The notes: generated by a model from the sequence alone, not told the origin. Positions 26,553 through 38,800 are shown, numbered from the stretch's first letter. The stretch: 64,000 nt of DNA from Lepidurus packardi (GCA_023053545.1 JAKZAN010000004.1:6944001-7008000), one strand, 5' to 3'. Numbers and translations: made by a program.

Positions 26553-28329
26553 ATGTATTCTGTTGCAGAAAAAGGTAAATTGTTGTTTTCCAAGAGTTTT
26601 ATATAAATACTTAAACTTTTTATATCATCCTACCGGTACCCTATTACGGGTTCTGCTACAAGAACGCTGCAAAGTCGTCGCAATTCATCATGCAGCGACA
26701 TGTAGATATAGGGCCTACATCACTCGATGAAAACTTAACTAGATAAAATTAATCTAAACTAAATCAGTTCTACTAACCTAACAAAACCAAACAGAACCTG
26801 AATTATAACCAGACATAAACTAGCTTGACGTAGCTAAATAAACACGTAGTAAAGACGTACTTTCGTAAAAGAAATAACTGATGTAACGGTATAGAAATAA
26901 CAAGTTTAAGAAAAACGGGCGGAAAAGGCTACATTTTAGTTTAGATCCGAGGTTCGCAAGCCCGGTAGCCCGACGACTAATTCACCATACCAACTCATTG
27001 CGCCGCATAGTGGCATATGCTACGATCGTGAAGCGATCTGCAGCAGAACTAACGAAACAGTTAAAGCAATAATTTTATATTTTATTTTTAGGAGGCGAAC
27101 TGCAATCTCCTGTTCAGGTGAAGGCCCTATCCCAGGAAGTTTTGGTGGAGATGGGTATTATAGAACTGGAAGAAGAAGTCGAAATAGAAAATCAGCCTCA
27201 AAAATCTATCATAAATGGCACTATTAAAGGTGCAGAATGGACTGACTGGGAAACAAAAGTGTTGCTGGATAAATTTGAGCAGTATCTACCCCACGTCGGG
27301 CTAGGAAGAAAGTTTCGGAAAAAGAGAAACATGTGGGAGAGAATTTCGAAATACCTGTCAGAATCTTTAAACTCTGGCAAAACTCCATTACAATGTGAAA
27401 ATCGCTATAAAACTATTAAAAAACGGAAATCGACATCCGTATTGAACAATACCCATGCTAAGTCTACAAGTAGACGGAAGCACAATGAATACGAGAAGCA
27501 ATTAATGAGAATTCATACCCTGAACGATTCCGTCGAATCGGCAGTTATCCGCGGTGTAGGCACTGTTCGACCCAAAGAAATCGCCAGTACTTCATGCCCC
27601 AGTAGCAATCATTCATCTCTTAGTAGCAACGACTCGGATAGAACCATCAGTCCGGAAACGCCACTGAAGAGGAGCAGAATCGACAACTTGCAGGATGTTT
27701 TGACTGAAGCTCAGGAGACTTTAAACCCAAGCATCATAATCAATAAAGGCGCTGAATGGACGGATGAAGAAACACAATTGCTTCTCAGACAATACGAACG
27801 GTATTTAAAGAAAGTTGGGCCCATGCGGAGATTCAAGAAAAAGAAAGCTATGTGGGAGCGGATTTCCAAAGACCTGGACGAAGTTTTGAAGTCAAACAAA
27901 AGCTCCACACAATGTGAGAACCGCTACAAAACCATACTGAAACGAAAAAAGGGAGGAGTCATGGGCAGGTCCAAAAGGAGACCAAGGCAATCTGAATACG
28001 AAAAGGAGTTAAGCAGAAGACAAGCTATAAACGACGCCCTGGAACCAGAGATTATTTTACGTGATGATGTTGTGGGGCCGGAAGATACAGCCAGTATTTC
28101 GGGCCTGAGTACCGGTCATTCATCTCCCAGATCTCCTCAAAGAAGCCATAATAAGTCAAAGTCGCCCGATCCTTTAAATGGACTCCCCGAGGCAAACAAG
28201 GTCAATAAGAGGGGCAAAATGTCCCGAATTGAGACCCTACTTCTGAAAATGCATAGAGAACGAGAAAGTGCACGCGAAAGGCGACACAGGGAGAAAATGA
28301 AACTCCTTAAAGCATTGTTGGAAAAATAA
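26553..28329 (+). CDS. Protein with two Myb/SANT-like DNA-binding domains (Harbinger/NAIF1 type)
   Basis: Two exons (26553-26574 and 27092-28329; intron 517 bp) give 419 residues. Two related domains, about residues 56-115 and 229-290, each carry a W-T-x-x-E-T start, a central MWERIS and a final QCENRYKTI with a basic tail. This is the trihelix Myb/SANT-like domain found in the second protein of PIF/Harbinger transposons and in NAIF1. The tandem arrangement looks like an internal duplication. The C-terminus is a basic, possibly coiled helix rich in Arg and Glu. The gene is intact and ends 115 bp from the convergent HARBI1-like gene, whose product such proteins usually bind and carry into the nucleus. 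It is either the accessory gene of a Harbinger element or a domesticated host regulator. Function is inferred from the family only. Confidence 0.8.
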
Positions 28330-28443
28330 AATAACTGTGTTCATTTTTGGCCTGTGTTCTCGTATAATTTTGGTATTTAATACAGAAAATGTTAAAATAA
28401 AGTTAAGCCGAAACATATTTTTGGCGTATTTTTTACATTGAAA

Positions 28444-29802
28444 TTAACTGTCACAAAGACGATCTCGCTTGGTTTCTCCCACCCGCTTTAGCACGTCTTC
28501 TCTTTCACTAAGAGGAATATTGACAAGCATTTCTTGATTGTCATTTATTGGAAGATCTTCGTGTGTGTCCATATGCAGGGCCAGTTCATTTTCACGATAT
28601 ATGCATATGTTGTGTAAAACACAACACGATATGATAAACTGGGTTGCACGGACAACAGTGCGGAAGTCCAAGTGTTTGAGTCGCTTGAATCTGTGCTTGA
28701 GACTTTCGAAAGCGCTTTCAATCACGGATTTCGTAGTATTCAGCTTATCGTTGAATGAAAGTTGCTTTGGTGTCAGCTCTCTTGAGTCCTTATACGGAGT
28801 TATTAACCATTCACGCAACGGGTAGGAAACACTTCCTAGAACAGACTACCAAGTCAAAGGGTAATTTATGCGAGTTTGATCTTACCTAGTATATGGTAGT
28901 CACCCGAGCAAATGGTCGAGATATCTTTATGCGTAAACGAGAGTTTTAAGACGCGAGGACCGTGAATTTTGCTTGGCGATCCAGTGAACACATCCAGGAA
29001 CGCTTTCTTGGAATCACAGATACCTTGTAATGTTACGAATGTCTCATTGTGGTGTCTCGAATACGCTGATTTGACTTTGCGATTTGGAGTTCTAATGGGA
29101 ATGCGACACCCTTCTATGCAACCGAGAACTCCTGGAAATTTCGCAAACTGACAAGAATTTGTTAGTATAGTACCACAAGTGCCCATACGTTTACTTTTTC
29201 AAAGTCACTTGATAGATTCGCTTTCTGTTCTTCAGTTCGTGGGAAAGAAATATATCTGGGCGCTATAGCAAGCAGATAGCACATGACCCTTTCCATTTGA
29301 CGGAATAAAGTTGACTCGCCGATACCAAAACGACCAGCTATATCCTTCAAACACGTATTATTTCCAGCGTACCTGCAAGGGAGAGACATTTTAACTGAAC
29401 TGAACGCCTACTTTAGGACAGAATAATTACCATAAAAAGGAAAGAATATGGTTTTCGGCAGATATTTTTGGAGTTCCTCCGTGGCCTTTGTTTTCAGGGT
29501 AGAACCCAGATTTTTCAAAATCCGTAATGAGGAAGTCACAGATTTCTCGTGGTAGCCTGAATTGTCTCATAAACTATTATGGTATTTATTGTACAGAGAT
29601 TAAAAGTAACATTGCATAAAGATAATTTTTTGCATACTTCTTCCTCGGAGTAAAGATGTGTGTGTAACACATGACGGTTTAGCTTACGTCGCTTAATTTC
29701 CTGGAGTAACAAAGCCACTACATCATCTTCGTCACTTTCACTGTCGCTAGACTCCAGTAGTAAGTATAAAAGCTTTATTTTCTCCGCCGATAATGAATCC
29801 AT
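28444..29802 (-). CDS. HARBI1-like protein (PIF/Harbinger DDE_Tnp_4 fold) with altered catalytic residues
   Basis: Five exons (29802-29638, 29573-29431, 29372-29195, 29147-28886, 28835-28444) give 379 residues. The order of blocks is that of HARBI1: RLPREICDFLI, a helix-turn-helix (LKDIAGRFGIGESTLFR), FAKFPGVLGCIEG, GSPSKIHGPRV, SYPLREWLITPY, SVIESAFESLKHRF and ISCCVLHNI. Active Harbinger nucleases have Asp in the D-G/C-T-H motif, Asp in the H-D-S-R or G-D-x-x-Y-P motif, and Glu near the end. Here the first position is Glu174, both candidate second positions are changed (Gly225 and Ser251) and only Glu289 is kept. The frame is nevertheless open with all five exons joining in phase, so the protein is probably not a working transposase but may still bind DNA. 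The start is the ATG at 29802; the frame extends further upstream without an ATG. No inverted repeats enclosing this gene and its Myb neighbour were found. Confidence 0.82.
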
Positions 29803-29942
29803 GTTCACAGGTGCGGTAACACACGTGTTGGTGTTGTTTGTTACTGTTTCCAATTTGTTGGGCAGGTCTAATCGTTAAACCACGAACCAAAAGCTAGATT
29901 CTGATTGGTCGGACTTCAGTGGTTGAAACTTTGGATTTTAAT

Positions 29943-30107
29943 GGCAACGCGACACAAAGACGACTCTACAAAAGGGCGCCCTGTTCCCGACGCAAGGACG
30001 CCGGACCCCTACAGAAGGAAGCGAGGTCCATAATCTTTTCAGAGACCAATAGAATTTCGAGTTAAAAAAGTCACTGTTCATTAGTTAAGATCAACGAAAT
30101 TAGAAAG
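29943..30107 (+). repeat. Left terminal inverted repeat of the 5.26 kb element
   Basis: Pairs with 35037-35201. It contains a GC-rich block (29983-30020) of the form CCGACGCAAGGACGCCGG followed by an ACAGAAGG motif, then an AT-rich inner half. The same GC-rich motif recurs twice more just inside at 30174-30269. Confidence 0.8.
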
Positions 30108-30173
30108 TGCTCAAGCCGTATCAAAAAATGCGTCACAAATAAACTTGGTTAGGTTAGTTTACGTTAAGTTAGA

Positions 30174-30270
30174 CGTCCTTCTGTCGGAGCCCGGAGTCCT
30201 TGGGACCGATTTAAAACTTATCTTGTGTACCCGACGCAAGGATGCTGGCCCCCGACAGAAGGACGCCATA
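30174..30270. repeat. Internal hairpin built from the TIR motif
   Basis: Two arms of about 33 bases face each other: the first begins CGTCCTTCTGTCGG (30175) and the second ends CCGACAGAAGGACG (30267), with a loop of roughly 25 AT-rich bases. Each arm is a diverged copy of the GC-rich block in the terminal repeats at 29983 and 35121. The right end has no matching internal hairpin. It may be a subterminal protein-binding site or a small fold-back insertion. Confidence 0.65.
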
Positions 30271-31541
30271 TACTAACGGATTTTCGTGTAGGTACTATTT
30301 TAATGAACCTGAGGATCGTTTTATTGGCTTTCCGGGCAATGAAACAATTGGATTAGTAGGGATGGTATTAAAAGATGAAAGGTTAAAAATGATCTAAAGC
30401 TAGATAATTTATGTATAATTCCAAACCACTGAACTGCTTTAAAATATGTCGCTTAAAGGAATGTTCATTCTTCCCATTAAGTCCTTCATTGGAAGCACAA
30501 AATGACCAGGGGAAGTTTTTACTGATTAGGGAATCGATGTTGTCTGGCCAACCATTTTTTGGTCGTTGGGTTGATCCCAGCATCGATTGTTGTATTTGAC
30601 TTACTCTCAAATGCGCAAAACCGTTTGGGTTTTGTTGTAAGATTTTTCTATTTAGTAAAATATTTATAGCTTTATACTTTTTCAGCTTTATAAGGTTTCA
30701 GTATTTCTATAACAAATTTACTTGTCGATTTCACTCTCTGTTTGGGTTGTTACGACGTGATTTAGGGTGGGTGTGCTTTACAATGTAGCCCTATATAGTT
30801 TCAGGACAAGGTATTGGAAGGGGTGATCTAAGCATCATCGTTGATGCTAATTACAAAGTGTAGGGGGATTTAATCCTAAATACCTACCAGGTCGCTTTAT
30901 TGCTACAGCCTGGAACTTTGGAGCGTTTATTAAAGTATCTTCGTACACTTCAATTTTAATTTCGTTTGTTAGTGCACGAAGTTCTCCCTTTTATAGGAGG
31001 GAAAAACCCCAAAAGCAGGGACACCGGGTAGGTTTTTTTTAAATCCTCAAAAAGTTTAGTAGGGGTTGAATCCTAAAAGAAAGTTATATATAAACCCGCA
31101 AAGTCGGTATTTTTCAACTCTCAAAAGTTTTTTTAGCGCCATAAATCAGAGTTTATATTTTCTCACTTTTGGCGACTGAAATGTTAAATGTATGTATATT
31201 TTAATACCAAAGTTAGATATTTTACTCACCCCAAAAATGGTTGAAATAACGCCCATAAAACGGCATTGCGATCTGTATACAGACCGTAATGCCTAGTAGC
31301 TATATCTACTATTGGGTATTAATTTTGAAGCAATATTTTACTTATTGACTTTTTTATTGTTTTAAAAACTTCGTCTCCTGTGTGCATTCAAAGTCAAACA
31401 TTCAAACAAACATTCTAAGTCAAAATATAAAAGAAAAAATGCAAAAACTTGGATAAGTAAAAATATAAAAGCTTAAAAACATATGCGTAAAAATCACGGA
31501 CAAATACATTAAAATTGTAGAATACATAATAATCACAAATA

Positions 31542-33462
31542 TCACACATTTTCTTCGTCAAAATCCATCTGCCGCAGCAGCATTTTTACACATCCTAATC
31601 GCCTGTATGAGTCGTCCTGCAACTCCAGGCACCTTCCTTGAAGGAATACTAATGTCGGCTCAATGCCTTTGGCATACGTAATGTTGTATACGTTATAGAT
31701 AGCCATAAGGCAAGCTACTGCTTCTGTCGCGTTCGATGGCGTTAGAAAGGGCCTTCCATCCGCTACAATAGTCAAAGATTGCCCTATTGAAACAATGTAG
31801 GGTGTTGACCGTAAGGGCTTCTCTTTAATTATTGTAGACAAAATTTCGTGCTCCTAAGTACATAAAAATTAGGTACAGTTTTGTGTACAAAATAATACCT
31901 CTCGTGGCTCAAAAAAGAGCCTGCCATTCTTGGTAAACCTTTTGCTCGAGCTCAAGAGTAAGGGCAGTAGTTGAAGAACAGCTCTTGACGCCATATCTGT
32001 AGTTAATTAAAAATAAATTATGAAAAGAATGTATACATCAAAATTATGCGTACCGAAAGCGGTCTTAATATTTATGTACTCCGGGAGAAGTAGAACGTCG
32101 CGGATGCTTTTTGACGTCTGTTGTCTCGCAACATGAATAGCCTGAGGCACTAGTTTTCGCCAGTTCTCCCTGAACCTGGCGACAGTACCACTACCAAGGA
32201 GGAGATCCAACTCCAACAGAAGCTAAAATATAAACGATTAAAAAACGTGTCACTTTAATAGAATTACCTTACAAATAGTTCATGATTGAGGTATGGACAG
32301 CTGCTGTTTACTTCCTCAATCGATTTGACTGGGTGTCTCCTAATTGTGGCCCTTCGCTCTTGATGTGTCAATTTGAACAGGACTTCAACCTGCTCCCCCG
32401 AAACGTTTTCCTTATAGAGGCCAACCAACTTTTGCACGTTGCTTTGGTAGGAAGTCGGGTCATCTGCAAGGATATGATAATAAATGTTACAATTTTCAAA
32501 TTTATTCAAATACAAAATAACGCTTTTAAATAAACAGTAAGTTTACTTATTTCTGTTTCCTGTTCTACCCTGGGCAACGACAAATTCCTCTTTGAGTGAC
32601 GTCCCCTTTTGCCACCAAGTTTCCCTTCAAGCCTTAAGCGCTCCATCCGTCTCATCAGCTTGTACTTAATGAATGCCTAAACAAGAACATGTACGGAATA
32701 TTTACGGGAATTGACTAGGCTGAAGAATTTTACAGCTGATTCCGTAACGTCTTTTCGATCAACAGCCAGAGACGGGTAGGTCGTCACTAGCTGACGAGCA
32801 ATGCCCATAAGGCTGTCCGGAGATGGGAAGTACGTAGTCGGGCAGATCGAATCCGCGACTTTTCGGACAACGCTAGATAGTTGCGTGTGGGTTAGAGGAG
32901 CCCCTTTTTGCATCTTACGGTCTATTTCCATTCCATAACATGTTGGAATCTTATAGTTGATAGGAATTTTCCTGATAGAAGACACGTTTCTGACCTCCTC
33001 TCCGCAATCTGCATTTGGTAAAACGTTTAATTGTTAACCTACTTTAGAAAAAAAAATACCTGAAGCACACGTTGACGCACGTAAAGAGTCCTCTTCCTCT
33101 TCTTCCATCATTTCCTCTTTACACAAATCCGGATTTAAGCAATGGATATCGACTTCAGAGACTTCAGGGAAATCGGCGATACAGTAACCTGTATTAGTTT
33201 CTGAAAGAAAACACCGCATAATACTATGGTTGCTCACAATAGCCGAATTTAGAACCACCGTCCACCGACCAGGAAAAACTTTGCTTTCACTCTCAAAATG
33301 TGTAATGTACTTCCCTTGAATAACACTCATGAGCAAATTAGAATATTGTGATGTTACTGCAATAGCTTGCTTCAAGCGATCTATATCGCTTGTGTCATCA
33401 ACGGACGAAAACGAAATTTCGAATTCTCTGTTCCCAATGACTAAAAGTACGATTTTGATCAT
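31542..33462 (-). CDS. Seven-exon gene inside the long-TIR element; SAMD3-like uncharacterised family
   Basis: Seven exons (33462-33060, 33008-32734, 32676-32547, 32463-32273, 32222-32054, 31996-31899, 31853-31542) join in phase to 525 residues. The N-terminal 45 residues look like a ubiquitin-like or PB1-like strand-helix unit. After an acidic EEEEE stretch come a block with YFPSPDSLMGIARQLVTTYP, a basic helix KYKLMRRMERLRLEGK, a helical middle, and a C-terminal domain with IVADGRPFLTP, AVACLMAIYNVYNITY and a final hydrophobic helix. To my memory this order matches the many predicted proteins labelled sterile alpha motif domain-containing protein 3-like in fish and invertebrates, which have no assigned function. 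I see no DDE, HUH, tyrosine or serine recombinase motif. All splice sites are canonical. Either it is the element's own mobilisation or regulatory protein or a captured host gene. Confidence 0.7.
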
Positions 33463-35036
33463 TTTAGGAACACAAGTCACAATAAGTAAGAACACACAAA
33501 TTACGTCTTTTCTGGTAAGAGTCAACTGTAAAACCACAGTATAAAGGTTTACACAGTATGGCAACAGCGGTATCGTCCAATGTTAAGGTTTTACCACCTG
33601 CTTGCTCGGTCTCAAGAGGATGTTTGGGGTACCAAGGAACATAGGCGGGATGGATTCACAAACTTACCTATTATATCCCAGACGTAGGCATTCCAAAACT
33701 ACTAGAAATGGGGTTCGAGAAGAGAACACAACATTCACAAAACGGGGAACTGATGACCTTTCTCTCGGGTACTCTAGGAAGTTTGGGGCTGCAGTAAGAT
33801 CCGACCTGCCTTGCTCTTGTAAACCGTCGTTACCTTTCTGAACTGCTCTGGTAGGTTTGCGAATTTTCCCTTTGATATTCTGGGCTTTTACCTGAATTTA
33901 CTGGGGGACCGAGAACCGATGTAGGGAAACAGGCTACTCATTTCGGGGAAAGGTTACCCTTATTAGGTATGCGGTACCCATAGTAAGGGGAGCTCACTCA
34001 CTTTGGGCTACAGCTATATACCTCTTTTGAGTGCTGGTTCCCCGTTGTTGAGTATAGGAGAAACCCATCTTTGGGGAGGGAGAGGTAGTCTACCCATCTT
34101 GAGTAGTAACTACTAATTTTAGCATGTTGTAATATACCTGTTCTTGATTGAGGGTCTCGAATCGTACTTCCTCTTTCTTTGTAATGCAGGAACATTATAA
34201 CCAGGAACATTATGCAGGAACATTTGTAACAATCTTTGGTACCCGCTTTACACAGTGTGCCTCATGGGAGAAAAAGATTGGCATCGTCTTTAGGGATATT
34301 ACTATGTCGGAGAAGGATTCCCCGAAGTTAACAGCTTTGGGATACTTTCTTTTTCTGGGGAGGTTATATTAGGGCAGTGCTATTTTGCCTGAAAGACCCA
34401 CCCTGGGGACTTTTATGATACCTGGACGTGAAGAATAAAATGCATTCTTGAGTGGAGTTTGTCGCGATCTAAGTTTGTACTTTTGATTTGAGGAGTTGGG
34501 CTTTGGAGTCGCTCATATGCTTTGCTCTTGCAAAGTTTGTATTCCCGAAAACTTCCCGCAACAAGTTCACCGACTTGGCAACATACGTCCCATAATAGGA
34601 ATTGCGGAACAGAAAAGGTAGGTCTAAGGTTAACTCGTCCATTTCTTGGGGGAAATTTATTTTATGTACCATTCTCAGACTTCGCAGCCTGGTGCGTATA
34701 ATCGACTGGGATTTCTGCTTCATTCTCTTTTTTCTCTTTGTACCCTGCGTTCATGATAAATCTTGGAAGGTAGTTTATTGACGAGAAGGTTAGAAGGGAA
34801 CTGTGAGGATGGAAAGTATAAACGTGATGGCGACGGTTCGCGTGACGGTCGCGTGATGGCGACGGTTCCATTTATTTGGAAGCTTCTAACGCCCGAGCTT
34901 AAATGTTATTCAAGGCTTACTACGGAACTAGGACTAAGGTAACCCACAGGTGCTTCACCGATCTTGGTAATGTCTCTTCTGTTTTACAAAATGCAAAATA
35001 TTCTTTGTCTTTAAGAAACCGCGACAAATTTTAATT
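33463..35036. other. Non-coding right part of the long-TIR element
   Basis: No protein-like open frame is seen in these 1.6 kb. There is a three-copy run of a CAGGAACATTAT-like unit at 34188-34222 and a short duplicated GTGATGGCGACGGTTC segment at 34827-34866. The stretch 33600-34440 has many short GGTACC- and TTGGGG-type repeats suggesting old internal duplication. Confidence 0.5.
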
Positions 35037-35201
35037 CTTTCTAATTTCGTTGACGATTAACCAATGAACAAGGACTTATTGAACTCAAAATTTATTGGTC
35101 CCTTAAAAGATTTTGGGGCCGGCGCCCTTCTGTCGGTGCCCGGCGTCCTTGTGTCGAGTACACGAAGTCATTTTGTCGAGTCGTTCTTTTGTCGCATTAC
35201 C
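35037..35201 (-). repeat. Right terminal inverted repeat of the 5.26 kb element
   Basis: Reverse complement of 29943-30107 with scattered substitutions; it includes one copy of the GC-rich CTTCTGTCGG...CGTCCTTGTGTCG block at 35126-35156. Confidence 0.8.
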
Positions 35202-35880
35202 TTTATTTTATGTTACTTTCTCGTGGCTACGGGTCACCCGAGCAAGTGGCTAAGGCCGCCATTGATGTCTAAATTTTACATTTTGAATATTGTGCAAATT
35301 TTCAAGATATGTTCTTGAGGCTCGATGATCCAGAATTTGCAGGACCTTCGAAGTAGCCAGGAATCCATCTTGTGTGGGAGTTCTTCGTGCTATAAGATCT
35401 TGCAGAGTACCCCACTTCCTCGGTCTGTACAGGTCGCAGCTGTGATTAATGTTTGTTTTAACAAAGAACACCGCTATTATCAATGCTATCGTTCAGTTTC
35501 TTTTATTGAACTAAACATGAACTTAAATAAATTTCGAGAAGAATTTCCGGACACACTTCTTGGACAAATGAATTTTCCGTGTTTCTGTCAATTGAATTTC
35601 TTTGTTGACTAGTTAACCTCAAAGCTCTGCGTTCGAGAGCGTGTCAGAAACAAAATGTTAAAATAAAGTTACACGAAAAAAAATAAGACCAAAAAAAAGC
35701 CGAGTGAGACAATAAGAGCACACCATTTTCTATAATCAGCATCAATAAATAAAAATCATTTTGTGGGAGAGCCAGGGAGTAGAAGAGTTTGAAGACCAGA
35801 GAGAGATAATCTGCAAACAAACCGGTAAATAATACATAATTAGCCAGATTCCAACCCTAAAATTTAAATTTCTCTTTTAC

Positions 35881-38800
35881 TTATTCCTCTTCCTCTTCTT
35901 CTTCCTCTTCTTCTTCCTCCTCCTCCTCCTCTTCCTCCTCTTCTTCTTCTTCTTCTAAAGGCTGCACCAACAAAGGATCATCCAAAGGATCAGGTTCGAC
36001 CAAGTTCACTTCGGCATCTTCCGGAGTTTCGGGTTCACCCTTCTTCTTGCCTGGTCGTTCACCGAACCACTTGGGAAGGCGTGCTAAAAAAATGGACCCA
36101 AAAAACAATTAACCCATTTCTTCATCCTGGATGTTAAAAAACTGCAAGCTTAACAAAAAAAGAAAAACAAACATTGCATCAACGGAAGAGTCATAAGTTT
36201 GTACGTATCATACTTACAACTTTTTGACGAACTCCGTATTGAGTACAACAGAGCAGAATTTTAGAAACTACAGTAACTACTTTGGAAACAGTAGATATAG
36301 GAAAGGATGTGAAGCAAAAACATTAAGGGTGGTATCACAAGCAAGTTCAACTTACCTTTAGAGCGACCCTCGAATACATCGTATCTCTCCTTCCAGACAT
36401 TTTGGGTGGATTCAGCTATGTACGATTCGAGACCCTGGATGTGAGTTTTTGGGAGTAATTGTGATGTGGGGAGAAAATAAGCAAATACTATGAGCACATG
36501 ACCAAGGGTCTTCAGGGTACAATTTTAATCAAAATAATTTAAATATCTGCCCAGGTTGAATTTAACCAAGAAAACGAAAGGAAGCCGAGAATGAAAGTAA
36601 ATAACAGGGTGGTTTTGGTTTGTACAGTGAGTTGCGTGCTGTCAATGTACGTGCAGAGTCCTTTCTTACCTCGTGAATGGCAAGACCTCTTCATAATCTT
36701 GACCGTGTCAAACATGATTTGAAAAACACTTCAAGTTTCACCCTAACTTCGTTCGTGAAAGAGCTTACTTACTTTGGGCTCGGCCGGTGTACTCGGTGTA
36801 TCTATCTTTCCAGACTTTTTCGTCCGAATCCTTAAATATGGCTTCCCAGCCCTGGATATATAGGTCACAACAGGTCAAAAAATAGGTCAAATAAAAAATT
36901 CCCCTTTTAATAGTAAACCCCAAATTCCCCAGGTGTAAATGAGTCAGTTGAAAATGTCTTTCAGTCACGAGTGGTTTAGGTGAAAAATCGGAGTAATTTT
37001 TTTGGCTGGGGTTCAAACCCAGTCAAAGGTCAACACAGGGTTCATCAAAGGGTCATTCCATTAAAAAAAGGCGTTTCGAAGTGGTGTTAGCCTTAAGCCA
37101 AGCAATGCAGTTAAACTAAAGTAGCCCCTATATAGCGCCCCAAAGAAAATCCTTAAAATTGTTGAATCGCAGAAAATATGGCAAAAATAAGTAACTTGAA
37201 AAAGTCAGCTTTTGCACAGCGTAAAAGTTGTTTAAAAAAGAAATAAACCGGCTAAAAATGTGAAAAAGTTCGCGGCACAAAAAAACAGGCTCGGAACGAC
37301 AATACTTACGCCTTGGAACAAATGTTTCTTGTCTTGATAGGTCCTGTGGTCAACTCGGCGTTCAAATTTAGATGCCAGTTGAATTTTGGGCTATATCAAA
37401 AGGGGGCGGGGCCAAAAACAAAACAACCAGGGACCAAGGGGCAAAGGTAACATTAGTTTTGTCCAAGCTAAAGGGTTTTCCAAGGTAAAAGAGAACCTTG
37501 TAACCCATTGTAAAATAATAAGTTACCAATCATTCCACATTCGCATAACCCAAATACAGTACATTACAGGTCTTCTTCCCTAGAATAAACTTCCTGGGGA
37601 GGCTTAGTTCCGGAAGAATGGAGAGTCTAAAAGGATGGTGGATGTTTGGAGGGTGGAATCAACTTGTAGAAGAGCAGGGGATCAACTTGTTTTTGGCGAG
37701 CGGCATAAATATGGGGAAAGGAATTTCTACGTGCATCGATCGCTTTGGCCTACGCAATACAATGGGCGCAAGACGTAAGCCCGGTACTGTGTAATAAGTC
37801 TGAAGAATATATACCGGGTAAAACTTGGCGGGTAGGAGAGTAAAACAGGGGTTAAACATAAGAAATTTTGAATCCTCGGCAATTAAAAAGTGTATGATGG
37901 CAAGTTTGTGGGCGTTGTTTGATGAAATAGGAGTGAAGATAATAGGGAAAACGACTTACGCCTGCGAAAAGGTGTTTCTTATCATCGAATGTCCTTCTGT
38001 CCACTTGCCTCTCGAATTTGGATGCCAATCGAACTTTAGGCTGCCGGGAGAATGGGGAATCCGAAGTAAAGTCCACAGTTGGTTTTAGAATTTGGAAGTT
38101 TTGGGTTCTTAATCCCCTTTTCCACCCCCCTTCCCCCCTCAACGCTCTCTAACCTCCCTGACCCTTCCAATTAATCTCACACTCACGCGCTTTCAACCCA
38201 GAAAAAAATACGGAAAAATAAATCGCATCCACACATGTACGTAATATATCCCAAAATCTTACCGGGTACTTTCCTGTAAGGGCCCTATAGACAAAAAATA
38301 AATAAAAAGTAAATATAGGCGAAACTGGCTCCAAACTAAACTATTCACGAAGATTGAGTCAGACTAAACTGCACACAAACACGCACTCCAAATTCAAAAA
38401 CAGCCACCAATATAAGCATGCAAACATAAAAGAGCTGAAATAACAGAAGCGATAACCAGCTATGAAGTGTTTTATGATAGAAAAGCTGAAACTTAATCAG
38501 GTGTTTTTAATCAAGTATAGAAGAAACCCAGGAAAATGCCTATGGGAATCAATGAGGAGTGCGTTCAGTAAAGATGATATCAGGTGTTTTAATGTGGTCG
38601 CTTTCAAATTCCATTGTTGGCTTTAATTTGGTTAAGTTTTATTGTATGCAAAGAAAAACGTTTCGTTTTCTGAATGAAAAAAAGATGAACTTACTCGGGG
38701 TCAAGACCTCGTTTCTGAGCCTTGTGCCTAAGCTGCTGCTTCTGCCTTTCCTTGAGCTCTTTCAACTGGAGAGGATGCGGAATGGAATTTCGGGAAAGAA

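Larger units (their letters stand above)
29941..35204. mobile_element. 5.26 kb DNA element with 165 bp terminal inverted repeats, superfamily unknown
   Basis: The sequence at 29943-30107, read forward, matches 35037-35201 read in reverse complement over about 165 bp with scattered mismatches. The outer ends read GGCAACGCGACA and GGTAATGCGACA, and the inner ends both finish ATCAACGAAATTAGAAAG or its close variant. A possible target duplication ATTTTA lies at 29935-29940 and 35205-35210, but it is AT-rich and so weak evidence. The element holds one spliced gene (31542-33462) and no recognisable transposase. Divergence between the two arms suggests it is not a very recent insertion, although its gene is intact. 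It sits 140 bp upstream of the HARBI1-like start codon and 0.7 kb from the troponin T stop. Confidence 0.75.

Noticed and set aside
35885-35955. GAA/GAG microsatellite
   Set aside because: It is coding: it specifies the poly-glutamate tail of troponin T, in frame to the stop.
36195-36245. Donor-like TTGTAAGTATG between troponin T pair 3 and the last exon, suggesting another micro-exon
   Set aside because: No acceptor at a distance that would keep the frame; the last exon joins pair 3 directly in phase 1.
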